From CAYSFW01 sp050329935 (lineage in GTDB: Bacteria > Pseudomonadota > Gammaproteobacteria > UWMA-0217), in assembly GCA_050329935.1 (NCBI GenBank), contig JBHJOI010000065.1, forward strand, positions 11,448 through 75,447: a stretch of 64,000 nucleotides of DNA, read 5' to 3'. This document shows positions 35,406 to 43,011 of this stretch, piece after piece (the first letter of the stretch is position 1; the number at the start of each line of letters is the position of its first letter). Made by a program: the position numbers and the translations under genes. Under the pieces are notes generated by a model that was given only the letters and a program-made list of their open reading frames with translations, ran no database searches and was not told where the DNA came from.

Positions 35406-35517
35406 GACCGAAAAACCCTCGATTGAAATCAGACACCCAACCCATCGTCGGCGGCGTCGGCCAAAACCCGGACAGGGTCACTTGGCTCGATCTTGTCCCA
35501 GATCACCGGCGATTCCG

Positions 35518-35531
35518 TTGACGAATGTCAA
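35518..35531. promoter_or_regulatory. FNR-like dyad in the hyp/hyn divergent region
   Basis: TTGAC-GAAT-GTCAA, part of a perfect 6-4-6 inverted repeat (35517-35532), resembles the FNR box TTGAT-N4-ATCAA with one changed base per half. Its centre is 41.5 bp before 35566, and TAACGT at 35554-35559 would be a -10 box for a start there, the class II activator geometry. This would drive the structural operon under low oxygen. FNR-type control of hyn genes is known in Thiocapsa. Inferred from the sequence, not proven. Confidence 0.5.
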
Positions 35532-35640
35532 CTTGTCAGGTCTCGCGGAAGCCTAACGTATCGGCAACGAACAAACCAAAAGAGTAGAAAGTTCGCGGGG
35601 GATGGCATCGACTAACCTCGTGAGCTGGAATGTTTTTGTT

Positions 35641-36111
35641 ATGGCAAAGACTCTTATTTTGGGTATAGGAAACACCCTGCTGTCCGACGAAGGCGCGGGC
35701 GTTCGAGTCGTCCGGATTCTTGCCGACGAACACACCAATCACCCCGAGTTCGAGTTTCTCGATGGCGGGACCTTGAGCTTCACCCTCGCCGGACCGGTTG
35801 GCGACGCCGAGCACTTGATCGTGGTCGACACCGCCGATCTCAGCGCCGAGCCAGGCACCGTGCGCGTATTCCGCGATGGCGCGATGGACGACTTCATTGG
35901 CCGCGGCGGCAAACGCAGCGTGCACGAGGTCGGACTGGAAGACGTTCTGACCATCGCCCGCCTCGAAGGTCGGTTGCCCGCGCGCCGCGCATTGGTCGGC
36001 ATACAACCTCAGACACTCGATTGGGGCGAGGAACTCACACCGCCGGTGGCCGCGGCGGTCATCGCCGCCTGTGACGAAGTTCGGCAACTTCTGGGGCAGT
36101 GGCGAGCATGA
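35641..36111 (+). CDS. Hydrogenase maturation endopeptidase (HyaD/HupD/HynD type)
   Basis: A 156-residue aspartyl-like metal-dependent protease that clips the C-terminal extension of the large subunit after nickel insertion. Motifs: LILGIGNTLLSDEGAGVRVV with the nickel-sensing Glu, EFLDGGTLSF with the conserved Asp, LIVVDTADLS, and the HEVGLEDVL His. The ATG at 35641 gives the family N-terminus. The large subunit here keeps a 15-residue tail after DPCIACAVH as its substrate. ATGA overlap with the next gene. Confidence 0.93.
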   Translation: MAKTLILGIGNTLLSDEGAGVRVVRILADEHTNHPEFEFLDGGTLSFTLAGPVGDAEHLIVVDTADLSAEPGTVRVFRDGAMDDFIGRGGKRSVHEVGLEDVLTIARLEGRLPARRALVGIQPQTLDWGEELTPPVAAAVIAACDEVRQLLGQWRA

Positions 36112-36551
36112 GCGGACTTACCGATATCCCGATTAGGCTTGAAATCGGCGAACCGTCGAACACCGAGCCGAGCGGCCTGATCCACGCACTGGCGCAAGAA
36201 ATCATCGACGCGCTCGCGAGTCACGCGCAACGCGCCGACAACCATCTGATCGACCTGCGGGGATTACCGCTTGGCCAACATGACCTTGATGCGTTGCAGG
36301 CCCTGCTCGGCATCGGCGAGGTACGCGCGACGCTGGACATTTCCGGCCCCAGCGAGATCTGGGAAACCGCCTACGCCGGCGTTTGGTGGGTCAGGCACCG
36401 CGCCCGCGAGGACAACGTGATCGCGGAATATCTGGAGGTGGGCGCCATTCCGTCCATTCTCAGGAGCCATCCCGACGACATGCGCGACGCGGCGGTGCGG
36501 CTGGCGGCGCAGTTGAATGAAGCCAATCTCTCGGTCACTACGAGGAGCTGA
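36108..36551 (+). CDS. HupH/HyaF-type hydrogenase expression protein
   Basis: A 147-residue protein matching the C-terminal domain of HupH/HyaF: ISGPSEIWETAYAGVWWVRHRA, then AEYLEVGAIPSILRSHPDDM. HupH proteins are larger, about 280 residues, with two such domains; this is a one-domain version preceded by NHLIDLRGLPLGQHDLDALQALLG. The family is implicated in hydrogenase maturation or small-subunit processing. Start coupled to the protease gene (ATGA), and 5 nt before the small-subunit gene. Confidence 0.85.
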   Translation: MSGLTDIPIRLEIGEPSNTEPSGLIHALAQEIIDALASHAQRADNHLIDLRGLPLGQHDLDALQALLGIGEVRATLDISGPSEIWETAYAGVWWVRHRAREDNVIAEYLEVGAIPSILRSHPDDMRDAAVRLAAQLNEANLSVTTRS

Positions 36552-36556
36552 TCGAT

Positions 36557-37651
36557 ATGTCCAACACCACTGAAACCCTCGGCGAAGTCCTGCTGCAACG
36601 CGGTGTCAGTCGCCGGACCTTCCTTAAATTCTGCGCCGGGCTCGCGACGACGATGGCGCTGCCGGTCTCGATGGCGCCCGCCATCGCCGAGGCCCTCGCC
36701 AAAGTGAAACGGCAGTCGGTGATCTGGATGTCGTTCCAGGAATGCACCGGTTGCACCGAGTCGCTGACGCGGTCGCATTCGCCGTCGCTGGAAGGCCTGA
36801 TCTTCGACATCATCTCGCTCGATTATCACCACACGCTGCAGGCGGCATCCGGCGACGCCGCCGAGCACGCGCGCGAGGAGGCGATGAAGGAACACGACGG
36901 CAAGTACCTGCTGATCGTGGACGGCTCGATTCCACTCGGCAATCCAGGCTTCTCGACTATCGCCGGCATCGACAACAAGGAGATGTTGCTCGATACCGCC
37001 AAAGGCGCGGCAGCGATCGTCGCGGTCGGGACCTGCGCGGCGTATGGCGGCATACCCAAGGCGAATCCGAACCCGACCGGCGCGGTCGCGGTGTCCGACC
37101 TGATCAAGAACAAGCCGATCATCAACGTGCCCGGCTGCCCGCCGATTCCGGTCGTCATCACCGGCGTGCTGGCGCAATTCCTGACCTTCGGCACGTTGCC
37201 GGAACTGGATTCGCTCGGCCGGCCGAAGGCGTTTTTCGGTCAAAACATTCATGATCGCTGCTACCGCCGGCCATTCTACGAGCGCGGCCAGTTCGCCGAC
37301 ACCTTCGACGATGCGGGCGCGAAAGCCGGCTGGTGTCTATTCAAGCTCGGCTGCAAGGGGCCGGTGACCTACAACGCCTGCGCCACCGCGAAGTGGAACT
37401 CGGGCGTCAGTTGGCCGGTCGAGTCCGGCCACGGCTGCCTCGGCTGCTCCGAACCCAACTTCTGGGACATGGGCAGTTTCTACCAGGCCGTTTCGGTACC
37501 GACTTCGGATATCGGCACGGTCGCGACTTACGCGGTGGCCGCCGGCGCGGCGATCGGCGTGGCCGCGGGTGCGCTCAATCAGAAGCGCAAACGCGACGCC
37601 GCGCGGACGCACGAGAAGGTCACCGTCGACGATTTGAGCAAAGAGGGTTAG
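36557..37651 (+). CDS. hynS: NiFe hydrogenase small subunit, Isp type (group 1e)
   Basis: A 364-residue electron-transfer subunit. Tat signal SRRTFLKF, then cluster ligands: proximal ECTGCTES, VGTCAAYGG, and VPGCPP; distal/medial HDRCYRRPFYERG, LGCKGPVTYNAC and CLGCSEPNFWD. A hydrophobic segment near the C-terminus (VATYAVAAGAAIGVAAGAL) anchors it. The Gly in CTGC and in AAYGG means the two extra Cys of oxygen-tolerant enzymes are missing, so a standard, oxygen-sensitive proximal [4Fe4S] cluster is expected. Confidence 0.95.
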   Translation: MSNTTETLGEVLLQRGVSRRTFLKFCAGLATTMALPVSMAPAIAEALAKVKRQSVIWMSFQECTGCTESLTRSHSPSLEGLIFDIISLDYHHTLQAASGDAAEHAREEAMKEHDGKYLLIVDGSIPLGNPGFSTIAGIDNKEMLLDTAKGAAAIVAVGTCAAYGGIPKANPNPTGAVAVSDLIKNKPIINVPGCPPIPVVITGVLAQFLTFGTLPELDSLGRPKAFFGQNIHDRCYRRPFYERGQFADTFDDAGAKAGWCLFKLGCKGPVTYNACATAKWNSGVSWPVESGHGCLGCSEPNFWDMGSFYQAVSVPTSDIGTVATYAVAAGAAIGVAAGALNQKRKRDAARTHEKVTVDDLSKEG

Positions 37652-37655
37652 CGTT

Positions 37656-38315
37656 ATGAGTTCCGCGGAATTCCTGAGTTGGGTTCGAGGCCCAATGTTC
37701 GACATCGCGCTGGTCATCTTCGTGATCGGCATCCTGGTCCGATTGCTGGAAATATATCTGCTCGGCCGCAAGCCCGATCTCGCGGCGGCGCGCCGTGACG
37801 GTATCGCCGATGGCTTCAAGACCGTTGGCAGGCGCTTCCTGTTCAACCTCGACATGATCAAGCGAAACCCGGTGACCGTGTTGGCCGGCTATGTATTCCA
37901 CATCGGGTTGCTGGTTGCGATCTTCCTGCTCGCGCCGCATATCGAAGTGTTCCGCGCATTGTTCGGCTTCGGCTGGCCGGCGCTGCCAACACCGATCGTG
38001 GACTTCCTGACCGCGCTCGCGATCATTGCCCTGCTCGTCCTTCTGTGGCATCGGTTGACCGATCCGGTCAAACGCCTGCTGTCGACCGGCGAAGACTATC
38101 TGGTGTGGGCCTTGACCTTGATTCCGCTGCTGACCGGTTATCTCGCCTATCACCACCTGTTTTTCAACTACACGGCGATGCTCGGCCTGCATATCCTGAG
38201 CGTCGAGCTGCTTTTAATCGTGTTCCCATTCACCAAGCTGAGCCACGCCTTCACGCTATTCATCTCCCGTTGGTACACCGGCATGATGGCAGGCCGTAAA
38301 GGAGTCGAGATATGA
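37656..38315 (+). CDS. isp1: Isp1, DsrM/NarI-like membrane cytochrome b subunit
   Basis: A 219-residue membrane protein with five hydrophobic segments resembling the gamma subunit of nitrate reductase and DsrM. Candidate haem-ligand His residues are in GYVFHIGLLVAIFLLAPHIEV, LLWHRLTDPVKRLL, YHHLFFN and LGLHILSVELLLI. It lies between the small subunit gene and isp2, the arrangement that defines Isp-type hydrogenases. It should pass electrons from the periplasmic hydrogenase through the membrane to Isp2. ATGA overlap with isp2. Confidence 0.92.
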   Translation: MSSAEFLSWVRGPMFDIALVIFVIGILVRLLEIYLLGRKPDLAAARRDGIADGFKTVGRRFLFNLDMIKRNPVTVLAGYVFHIGLLVAIFLLAPHIEVFRALFGFGWPALPTPIVDFLTALAIIALLVLLWHRLTDPVKRLLSTGEDYLVWALTLIPLLTGYLAYHHLFFNYTAMLGLHILSVELLLIVFPFTKLSHAFTLFISRWYTGMMAGRKGVEI

Positions 38316-39580
38316 GCAAAGCCACCCTGGAACGCGGGCTCAACGCCCTCCGCGAGCGGCTTGACACTCCGATCGCCTCCTATTTTTCGAGCTGCGTGCA
38401 CTGCGGTATGTGTGCTGACGCCTGCCTGTTCTTCACTGAAACGCAGGACCCGAAATACACCCCGATCCGCAAACTTGAGCCGATGCGACGACTGTGGGAA
38501 CAGGAATTCACCCTGTTCGGACGCCTCAAGAAACTCGTCGGCTTGAGCAAATCGGTCACGGATGAAGAACTCGAGGAATGGAAGGAACTGATCTACAACA
38601 GCTGCACGCTCTGCGGTCGCTGCTCGTTGGTCTGCCCGGTGGGCAACGACCTAGTCTATATGATCCGGCGCATCCGCGAGGGCATGTCGGCCTCGGGCCA
38701 CGCGCCCGAAGGATTGATCGGCGCCGCGACCCGCACGGTCAAGATCGGGAGCCCGATGGGCGTCCGATTCCCCGCGGTGCAGGCGCAGATCAAACACGTC
38801 GAGAAGGCCGAGGGCATTCCGATCCCGGTCGATCAGGAAGGCGCCGAATTCATGGTGCTGCTGTCGTCGATGGAGATCATGAACTTTCCGGAATACCTCG
38901 GCGCGGTCGCCAAGATCATGCACGCGGCCGGCAAGACCTGGACCCTTGCCTCGGATGCGTTCGAGGCCACTAACGCGGGCATTCAGATCGGCGCCAGCGA
39001 TATCGCGAAGGAGATCGTCAGCCGCATCGTCAATGCCGCCGAACGCCTCAAGGTCAAGACCGTAGTCAGCCCCGAGTGCGGTCATGCCTACTCCGCGATC
39101 CGTTGGGAAGGGCCGAACCTGATGGGCAAGCGCTTCGGCTTCGAGGTCAAACACATCCTGGAGGTCCTGGATGAGTTCCGGTCCACCGGTCTGTTGAAAA
39201 CCGAGGGCTTCGAGAGTGAACGGATGACATTCCACGATCCGTGCCAGCTGGTCCGCCGCGGCGGCGTGCTCGAACAGCCCCGCAATCTGATGAACATGGT
39301 CGCCAACAACTGGGTCGAGATGCCCGATCACGGCAAACAGAACTGGTGCTGTGGCGCGGGCGGCGGCGTCAGCGCGAACGAGGAAGCAGAGGAACTCAAA
39401 CTCATCGCATTCAAGAAAAAACTCTCGCAATTGGAATCGGTCAAGGTGAAAACGCTGGTCACGGCTTGTGCCAACTGCCGCATCCAGCTCGAGGAAGGGC
39501 TCGAGCATTACGAAGTCGACCTACCGGTCGTCGGGCTCACCGAAATGCTGGCTGAACACTTGGTCGAGAGTAGGAAATAG
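38312..39580 (+). CDS. isp2: Isp2, HdrD/DsrK-like iron-sulfur subunit
   Basis: A 422-residue cytoplasmic iron-sulfur protein related to heterodisulfide reductase HdrD and DsrK. Two [4Fe4S] motifs are visible: CVHCGMCADACLF and CTLCGRCSLVCPVG. The C-terminal CCG domain shows FHDPCQLVRRGG, NWCCGAGGGVSANEEAEEL and TACANCRIQLEEGLEHY, the special cubane cluster site; a partial earlier match is SPECGHAYSAI. With Isp1 it would exchange electrons between the quinone pool or hydrogenase and a cytoplasmic thiol/disulfide or sulfur carrier. Confidence 0.93.
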   Translation: MSKATLERGLNALRERLDTPIASYFSSCVHCGMCADACLFFTETQDPKYTPIRKLEPMRRLWEQEFTLFGRLKKLVGLSKSVTDEELEEWKELIYNSCTLCGRCSLVCPVGNDLVYMIRRIREGMSASGHAPEGLIGAATRTVKIGSPMGVRFPAVQAQIKHVEKAEGIPIPVDQEGAEFMVLLSSMEIMNFPEYLGAVAKIMHAAGKTWTLASDAFEATNAGIQIGASDIAKEIVSRIVNAAERLKVKTVVSPECGHAYSAIRWEGPNLMGKRFGFEVKHILEVLDEFRSTGLLKTEGFESERMTFHDPCQLVRRGGVLEQPRNLMNMVANNWVEMPDHGKQNWCCGAGGGVSANEEAEELKLIAFKKKLSQLESVKVKTLVTACANCRIQLEEGLEHYEVDLPVVGLTEMLAEHLVESRK

Positions 39581-39589
39581 GGGATTGCC

Positions 39590-40042
39590 ATGACACAAAT
39601 CACCAGCGATATCGAATTCAAGAACCGCCTCGGCGCACTGCCGCTGGCGTCGCACCGCAAACTCGGCGCGATGTTCGTCGAAAGCGTGCTGGAACTCGCC
39701 GATGACGAGCGCGTTCGCCGCGCCGTGACCCTGGCGAAGGACGGCAACGCGACCGACGAGGAGCTGAGCGCCGCCTCCAAAAACGCCCGCGCGGCCAGCA
39801 TCGACTACCATACCCGGTGTGGGTACGAGGGCGACTGGAAGGAGCAGGCGGGCTATTTCGTGGCCAAGGCCGCGGCGGCCTGCGTCATGCCGGAAGATCG
39901 CGCCCGCGCGGTCAATCCGGCATGGGAAGCCGCGATGGCCTGCCGCATGGCGCGCACTTGTCTGGTCATCGTCAGCGGTGAAGCGGCTGCCCACGACGAG
40001 AGTGAGCGGCAGTACGAGATCTTCGCCGCATTCAATGGTTAA
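39590..40042 (+). CDS. Hypothetical protein in the hydrogenase operon, 150 residues
   Basis: Unrecognised. Soluble, helical, Ala/Glu-rich protein with three Cys (in YHTRCGYEG, AAAACVMPE and MACRMARTC). No signal or membrane segment. It sits 9 bp after isp2 and 51 bp before the large subunit gene, so it is co-transcribed with them. The best-known Isp operon, that of Thiocapsa (hynS-isp1-isp2-hynL), has no gene at this place as far as I recall. Possible roles are a large-subunit chaperone or an Isp2 partner, both inference. Confidence 0.8.
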   Translation: MTQITSDIEFKNRLGALPLASHRKLGAMFVESVLELADDERVRRAVTLAKDGNATDEELSAASKNARAASIDYHTRCGYEGDWKEQAGYFVAKAAAACVMPEDRARAVNPAWEAAMACRMARTCLVIVSGEAAAHDESERQYEIFAAFNG

Positions 40043-40093
40043 CGCCGGTCGGGTTGAACGTCCAATACCCGCCGTCAGCACTGGAGTCTGGTT

Positions 40094-41818
40094 ATGAGCG
40101 AACGCGTAGTAGTTGATCCCATTACCCGCATCGAGGGGCATTTGCGCATCGAGGCGCAAATGAACGGCGATGTCATCGAAAGCGCCTATTCCTCCGGGAC
40201 CATGGTGCGCGGCATCGAAATCATTCTCCAAGGGCGCGACCCGCGTGATGCGTGGGCGTTCGCGCAACGTATCTGCGGCGTCTGCACGCTGGTGCACGGC
40301 ATGGCCTCGATTCGCGCCGTCGAAGACGCGCTGAACTACGAGATCCCGCCAAACGCGCAGCTGATCCGCAACCTGATGAGCGCGGCGCAATACGTGCACG
40401 ACCACGTGATGCACTTTTATCACCTTCACGCGCTGGATTGGGTCGATGTCGTCTCCGCCCTATCGGCCGACCCGAAAAAGACCTCCGAGGTAGCACAGTT
40501 CGTCAGTCCAAGCTGGCCGAAATCCTCGGTGGGCTATTTCAGCGACATGCAGAAAAAGCTCAAGAATTTCGTCGAACAAGGTCAACTCGGCATCTTTGCC
40601 AAGGCCTACTGGGGCCACCCGGCGTATAAGCTGCCACCCGAGGTGAACCTGATGGCGGTCACGCACTACCTCGAAGCGCTGTCATGGCAACGCGACGTGG
40701 TCGCGCTGCATGCGATCTTCGGCGGCAAGAATCCGCACCCGAACTTCGTGGTGGGCGGTGTCGCATCGCCGATCGACCTCAATTCCGATTCGGCGATCAA
40801 CTCGAAACGGCTGGCGCAGGTGCAGGACGTCATCACCAACATGCGCACCTTCGTCGATCAGGTATACGTGCCGGACACGCTGGCGATCGCCGGTTTTTAC
40901 AAGGACTGGTTCGCGCAAGGCGAAGGCCTCGGCAACTTCATGTGCTATGGCGATTTCCCGTCGACCAGCATGAGCGACCGGAGCAGCTTCATGATCCCCG
41001 GCGGGGTGATCCTGAACAAGAATCTCCAGGATATTCAGCCGGTCGACCTCAAGGACAAGGACCAGATCCAGGAGCAGATCGCACACTCCTGGTACGACTA
41101 CAGTGCGGGCAAGCAAGCCGGCCTACACCCGCTCGCGGGGGAAACCACGCTCAACTACACCGGGCCGAAGCCGCCCTATCAGCACCTCGATGTCGATCAA
41201 TCCTATTCGTGGCTCAAATCGCCGCGCTGGCGTGGCCATTCCGTCGAGGTTGGGCCGTTGGCGCGCATGCTGCTGCTGTATGCCACCGGCCACGACCAGG
41301 CCAAGGAACTGGTCGACTACACGCTGAAGACGCTGGATGCCCCGATCGACGCGCTGTTCTCCACCCTTGGGCGCACCGCGGCGCGGACGCTGGAAACCAA
41401 GATCATGGCGGACGCGATGCAGGGCTGGTACGACCAACTCATCGCCAATATCAAGGCGGGCGATACCAAGACGTTCAACGAAAAGCTGTGGGATCCTTCG
41501 ACTTGGCCAAGCCATGCCGAGGGGGCCGGATTCATGGAAGCACCTCGCGGCGCGCTTGGCCACTGGATCGTGATCGACAACGGCAAGATCTCGAACTATC
41601 AAGCCGTCGTGCCATCCACCTGGAACGCGGGTCCGCGCGACACGCAAGGCATACCGGGCGCCTACGAGGCCGCGTTGCAGCACAATCACCGCCTGCATGA
41701 TCCGAAACAGCCGATCGAAATCCTGCGCACGATCCACAGCTTCGACCCCTGCATCGCCTGCGCGGTGCACATGGTGGACAAGGATGGCGAGGAACTGGTT
41801 CAGGTCAAGGTAAAATAG
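40094..41818 (+). CDS. hynL: NiFe hydrogenase large subunit, Isp type (group 1e)
   Basis: A 574-residue catalytic subunit. The active-site ligands are Cys61/Cys64 in RICGVCTLVHG and Cys553/Cys556 in DPCIACAVH. After His559 a 15-residue tail (MVDKDGEELVQVKVK) is the peptide removed by the maturation protease. GGAG lies 7 nt before the ATG. It has no signal peptide and would be exported by the Tat signal of the small subunit. Catalyses reversible H2 oxidation; group 1e enzymes are linked to sulfur metabolism. Confidence 0.96.
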   Translation: MSERVVVDPITRIEGHLRIEAQMNGDVIESAYSSGTMVRGIEIILQGRDPRDAWAFAQRICGVCTLVHGMASIRAVEDALNYEIPPNAQLIRNLMSAAQYVHDHVMHFYHLHALDWVDVVSALSADPKKTSEVAQFVSPSWPKSSVGYFSDMQKKLKNFVEQGQLGIFAKAYWGHPAYKLPPEVNLMAVTHYLEALSWQRDVVALHAIFGGKNPHPNFVVGGVASPIDLNSDSAINSKRLAQVQDVITNMRTFVDQVYVPDTLAIAGFYKDWFAQGEGLGNFMCYGDFPSTSMSDRSSFMIPGGVILNKNLQDIQPVDLKDKDQIQEQIAHSWYDYSAGKQAGLHPLAGETTLNYTGPKPPYQHLDVDQSYSWLKSPRWRGHSVEVGPLARMLLLYATGHDQAKELVDYTLKTLDAPIDALFSTLGRTAARTLETKIMADAMQGWYDQLIANIKAGDTKTFNEKLWDPSTWPSHAEGAGFMEAPRGALGHWIVIDNGKISNYQAVVPSTWNAGPRDTQGIPGAYEAALQHNHRLHDPKQPIEILRTIHSFDPCIACAVHMVDKDGEELVQVKVK

Positions 41819-41885
41819 GCGGCGCCGAGCCGAGGCCCGATGGTCGCTGCTCCGTTCCAATTCCAGCTTCGAGGAGTACTGATAG

Positions 41886-42458
41886 ATGAAACGTTTGGCT
41901 CTACTCGCTTTCGCACTACTGGCGGCGACCCCCGCCATCGCCCACGACCTGCCGGGCGCCCACGCACACGGATTCTGGGCCGGGCTGATGCATCCAGTGC
42001 TCGGCATGGACCACTTGCTCGCGATTGTCGCGCTCGGCTTGTGGGCGTCGCTATTGCGGGGTCGCGCGCGCTGGCTCGCGCCCGCCGCGTTCATCGCCTT
42101 TCTGCTGCTCGGCGGATTGCTGGGCTTGGGGGGTATCGTCATCCCCCATCTCGAGATCGGCATCGCGCTGTCGGTGCTGGTCTTTGGACTCATGCTCGCG
42201 ACTCTGGTCCGTAACGCCGGAATTGCCATCGCGCTGGCCGCCGGCTTCGCGCTGTTTCACGGCAATGCGCACGGCGTCGAAATGCCGGCCGCGCTGGACG
42301 CGGCGCTTTATACCATCGGTTATGTCAGCGCGACCGCCGCGCTCACGTTCGCCGCGCTCGGCGCCGGTAGTTGGGTCCAAGCCAAGCAACAACGGCTGTT
42401 GCGCTGGGGCGGTGGCGCGTTGGCGGTTTTCGGTCTAGCCTGGAATTTTATCGGCTAG
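41886..42458 (+). CDS. hupE: HupE/UreJ family nickel permease
   Basis: A 190-residue membrane protein: signal peptide (ATPAIAHDLPGAHAHG cleaved after Ala) and six hydrophobic segments. The signature HPVLGMDHLLAI matches the HX4DH nickel/cobalt-binding motif of HupE; FHGNAHGVEMP is also typical. It should supply nickel to the HypA/HypB pathway. Last gene of the structural operon, 67 bp after the large subunit gene, with GGAGTACTGATAG ahead of the ATG. Confidence 0.92.
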   Translation: MKRLALLAFALLAATPAIAHDLPGAHAHGFWAGLMHPVLGMDHLLAIVALGLWASLLRGRARWLAPAAFIAFLLLGGLLGLGGIVIPHLEIGIALSVLVFGLMLATLVRNAGIAIALAAGFALFHGNAHGVEMPAALDAALYTIGYVSATAALTFAALGAGSWVQAKQQRLLRWGGGALAVFGLAWNFIG

Positions 42459-42494
42459 GCGCGCGGGGCCGCGATCGTGAAATCGCGGCTCTGA

Positions 42495-42872
42495 TTACAC
42501 TGCATTTCCATGTAGAAACAAGTACGCGATCAGCACGACGCCCAACACGGCAACGACGAGGTTCGTGAACGCGCCGACATAGACACGGTAGCCCGTCGGG
42601 ATTTCGACGGGCTTCAACTCGCGCAACACAGTGCGGTACTGCGTCACCGCGATGGTCGATGTCAGAGTGCCCAGCACGATGAACACCAATCCGATCCAGA
42701 ACGAAAAACTGCGCTCCAACGCGGTGTTTGGCGCCGTGGAGAGCATATGCACGAACAGGCCGAAGCGCTCGATCACGAAGCCAAACGCCATCAGCGACAG
42801 CGCGGTTCGGTTCCAGGCCAATAGGGTGCGTTCCGCGGCGAAAAAAACCCGCGGGTCGTTGAGATCAGACAT
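42495..42872 (-). CDS. DUF202 (YidH-like) inner membrane protein
   Basis: A 125-residue protein with three membrane segments and the DUF202 signature PRVFFAAERTLLAWNRTALSLMAFGFVIERFGLF. The ATG at 42872 gives the family start; the frame is open 20 codons further. Function unknown. Convergent with hupE (36 bp apart) and probably not part of the hydrogenase system. Confidence 0.88.
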   Translation of the reverse strand: MSDLNDPRVFFAAERTLLAWNRTALSLMAFGFVIERFGLFVHMLSTAPNTALERSFSFWIGLVFIVLGTLTSTIAVTQYRTVLRELKPVEIPTGYRVYVGAFTNLVVAVLGVVLIAYLFLHGNAV

Positions 42873-43011
42873 TGCTTGAGTGTCGTTGGTAGGGACGGGT
42901 GAAATCGTAGCGATCAGTTCGAACGCAAGCAAGGCAACACATGTTCAAGCACCACTCCGTTACCGTGACTGGCGAAGGCTCCGAAGCGCAATGGCGCGCG
43001 GCAAACGCGCG

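Noticed and set aside
35480..35500. Sigma-54 promoter (TGGC...TTGTC) in the hyp/hyn spacer
   Set aside because: The GG-N10-GC spacing rule is not met.
36557..37651. Oxygen-tolerant (group 1d) hydrogenase
   Set aside because: Supernumerary cysteines of the proximal cluster are absent and isp1/isp2 are present, which fits group 1e.
38651..39508. 285-codon minus-strand frame opposite isp2
   Set aside because: Antisense to the cysteine motifs of Isp2; no recognisable domain.
40684..41700. 338-codon plus-strand frame inside the hydrogenase large subunit gene
   Set aside because: It overlaps the certain large-subunit frame throughout; its Arg/Gly/Pro-rich translation is the usual off-frame product of GC-rich coding DNA.
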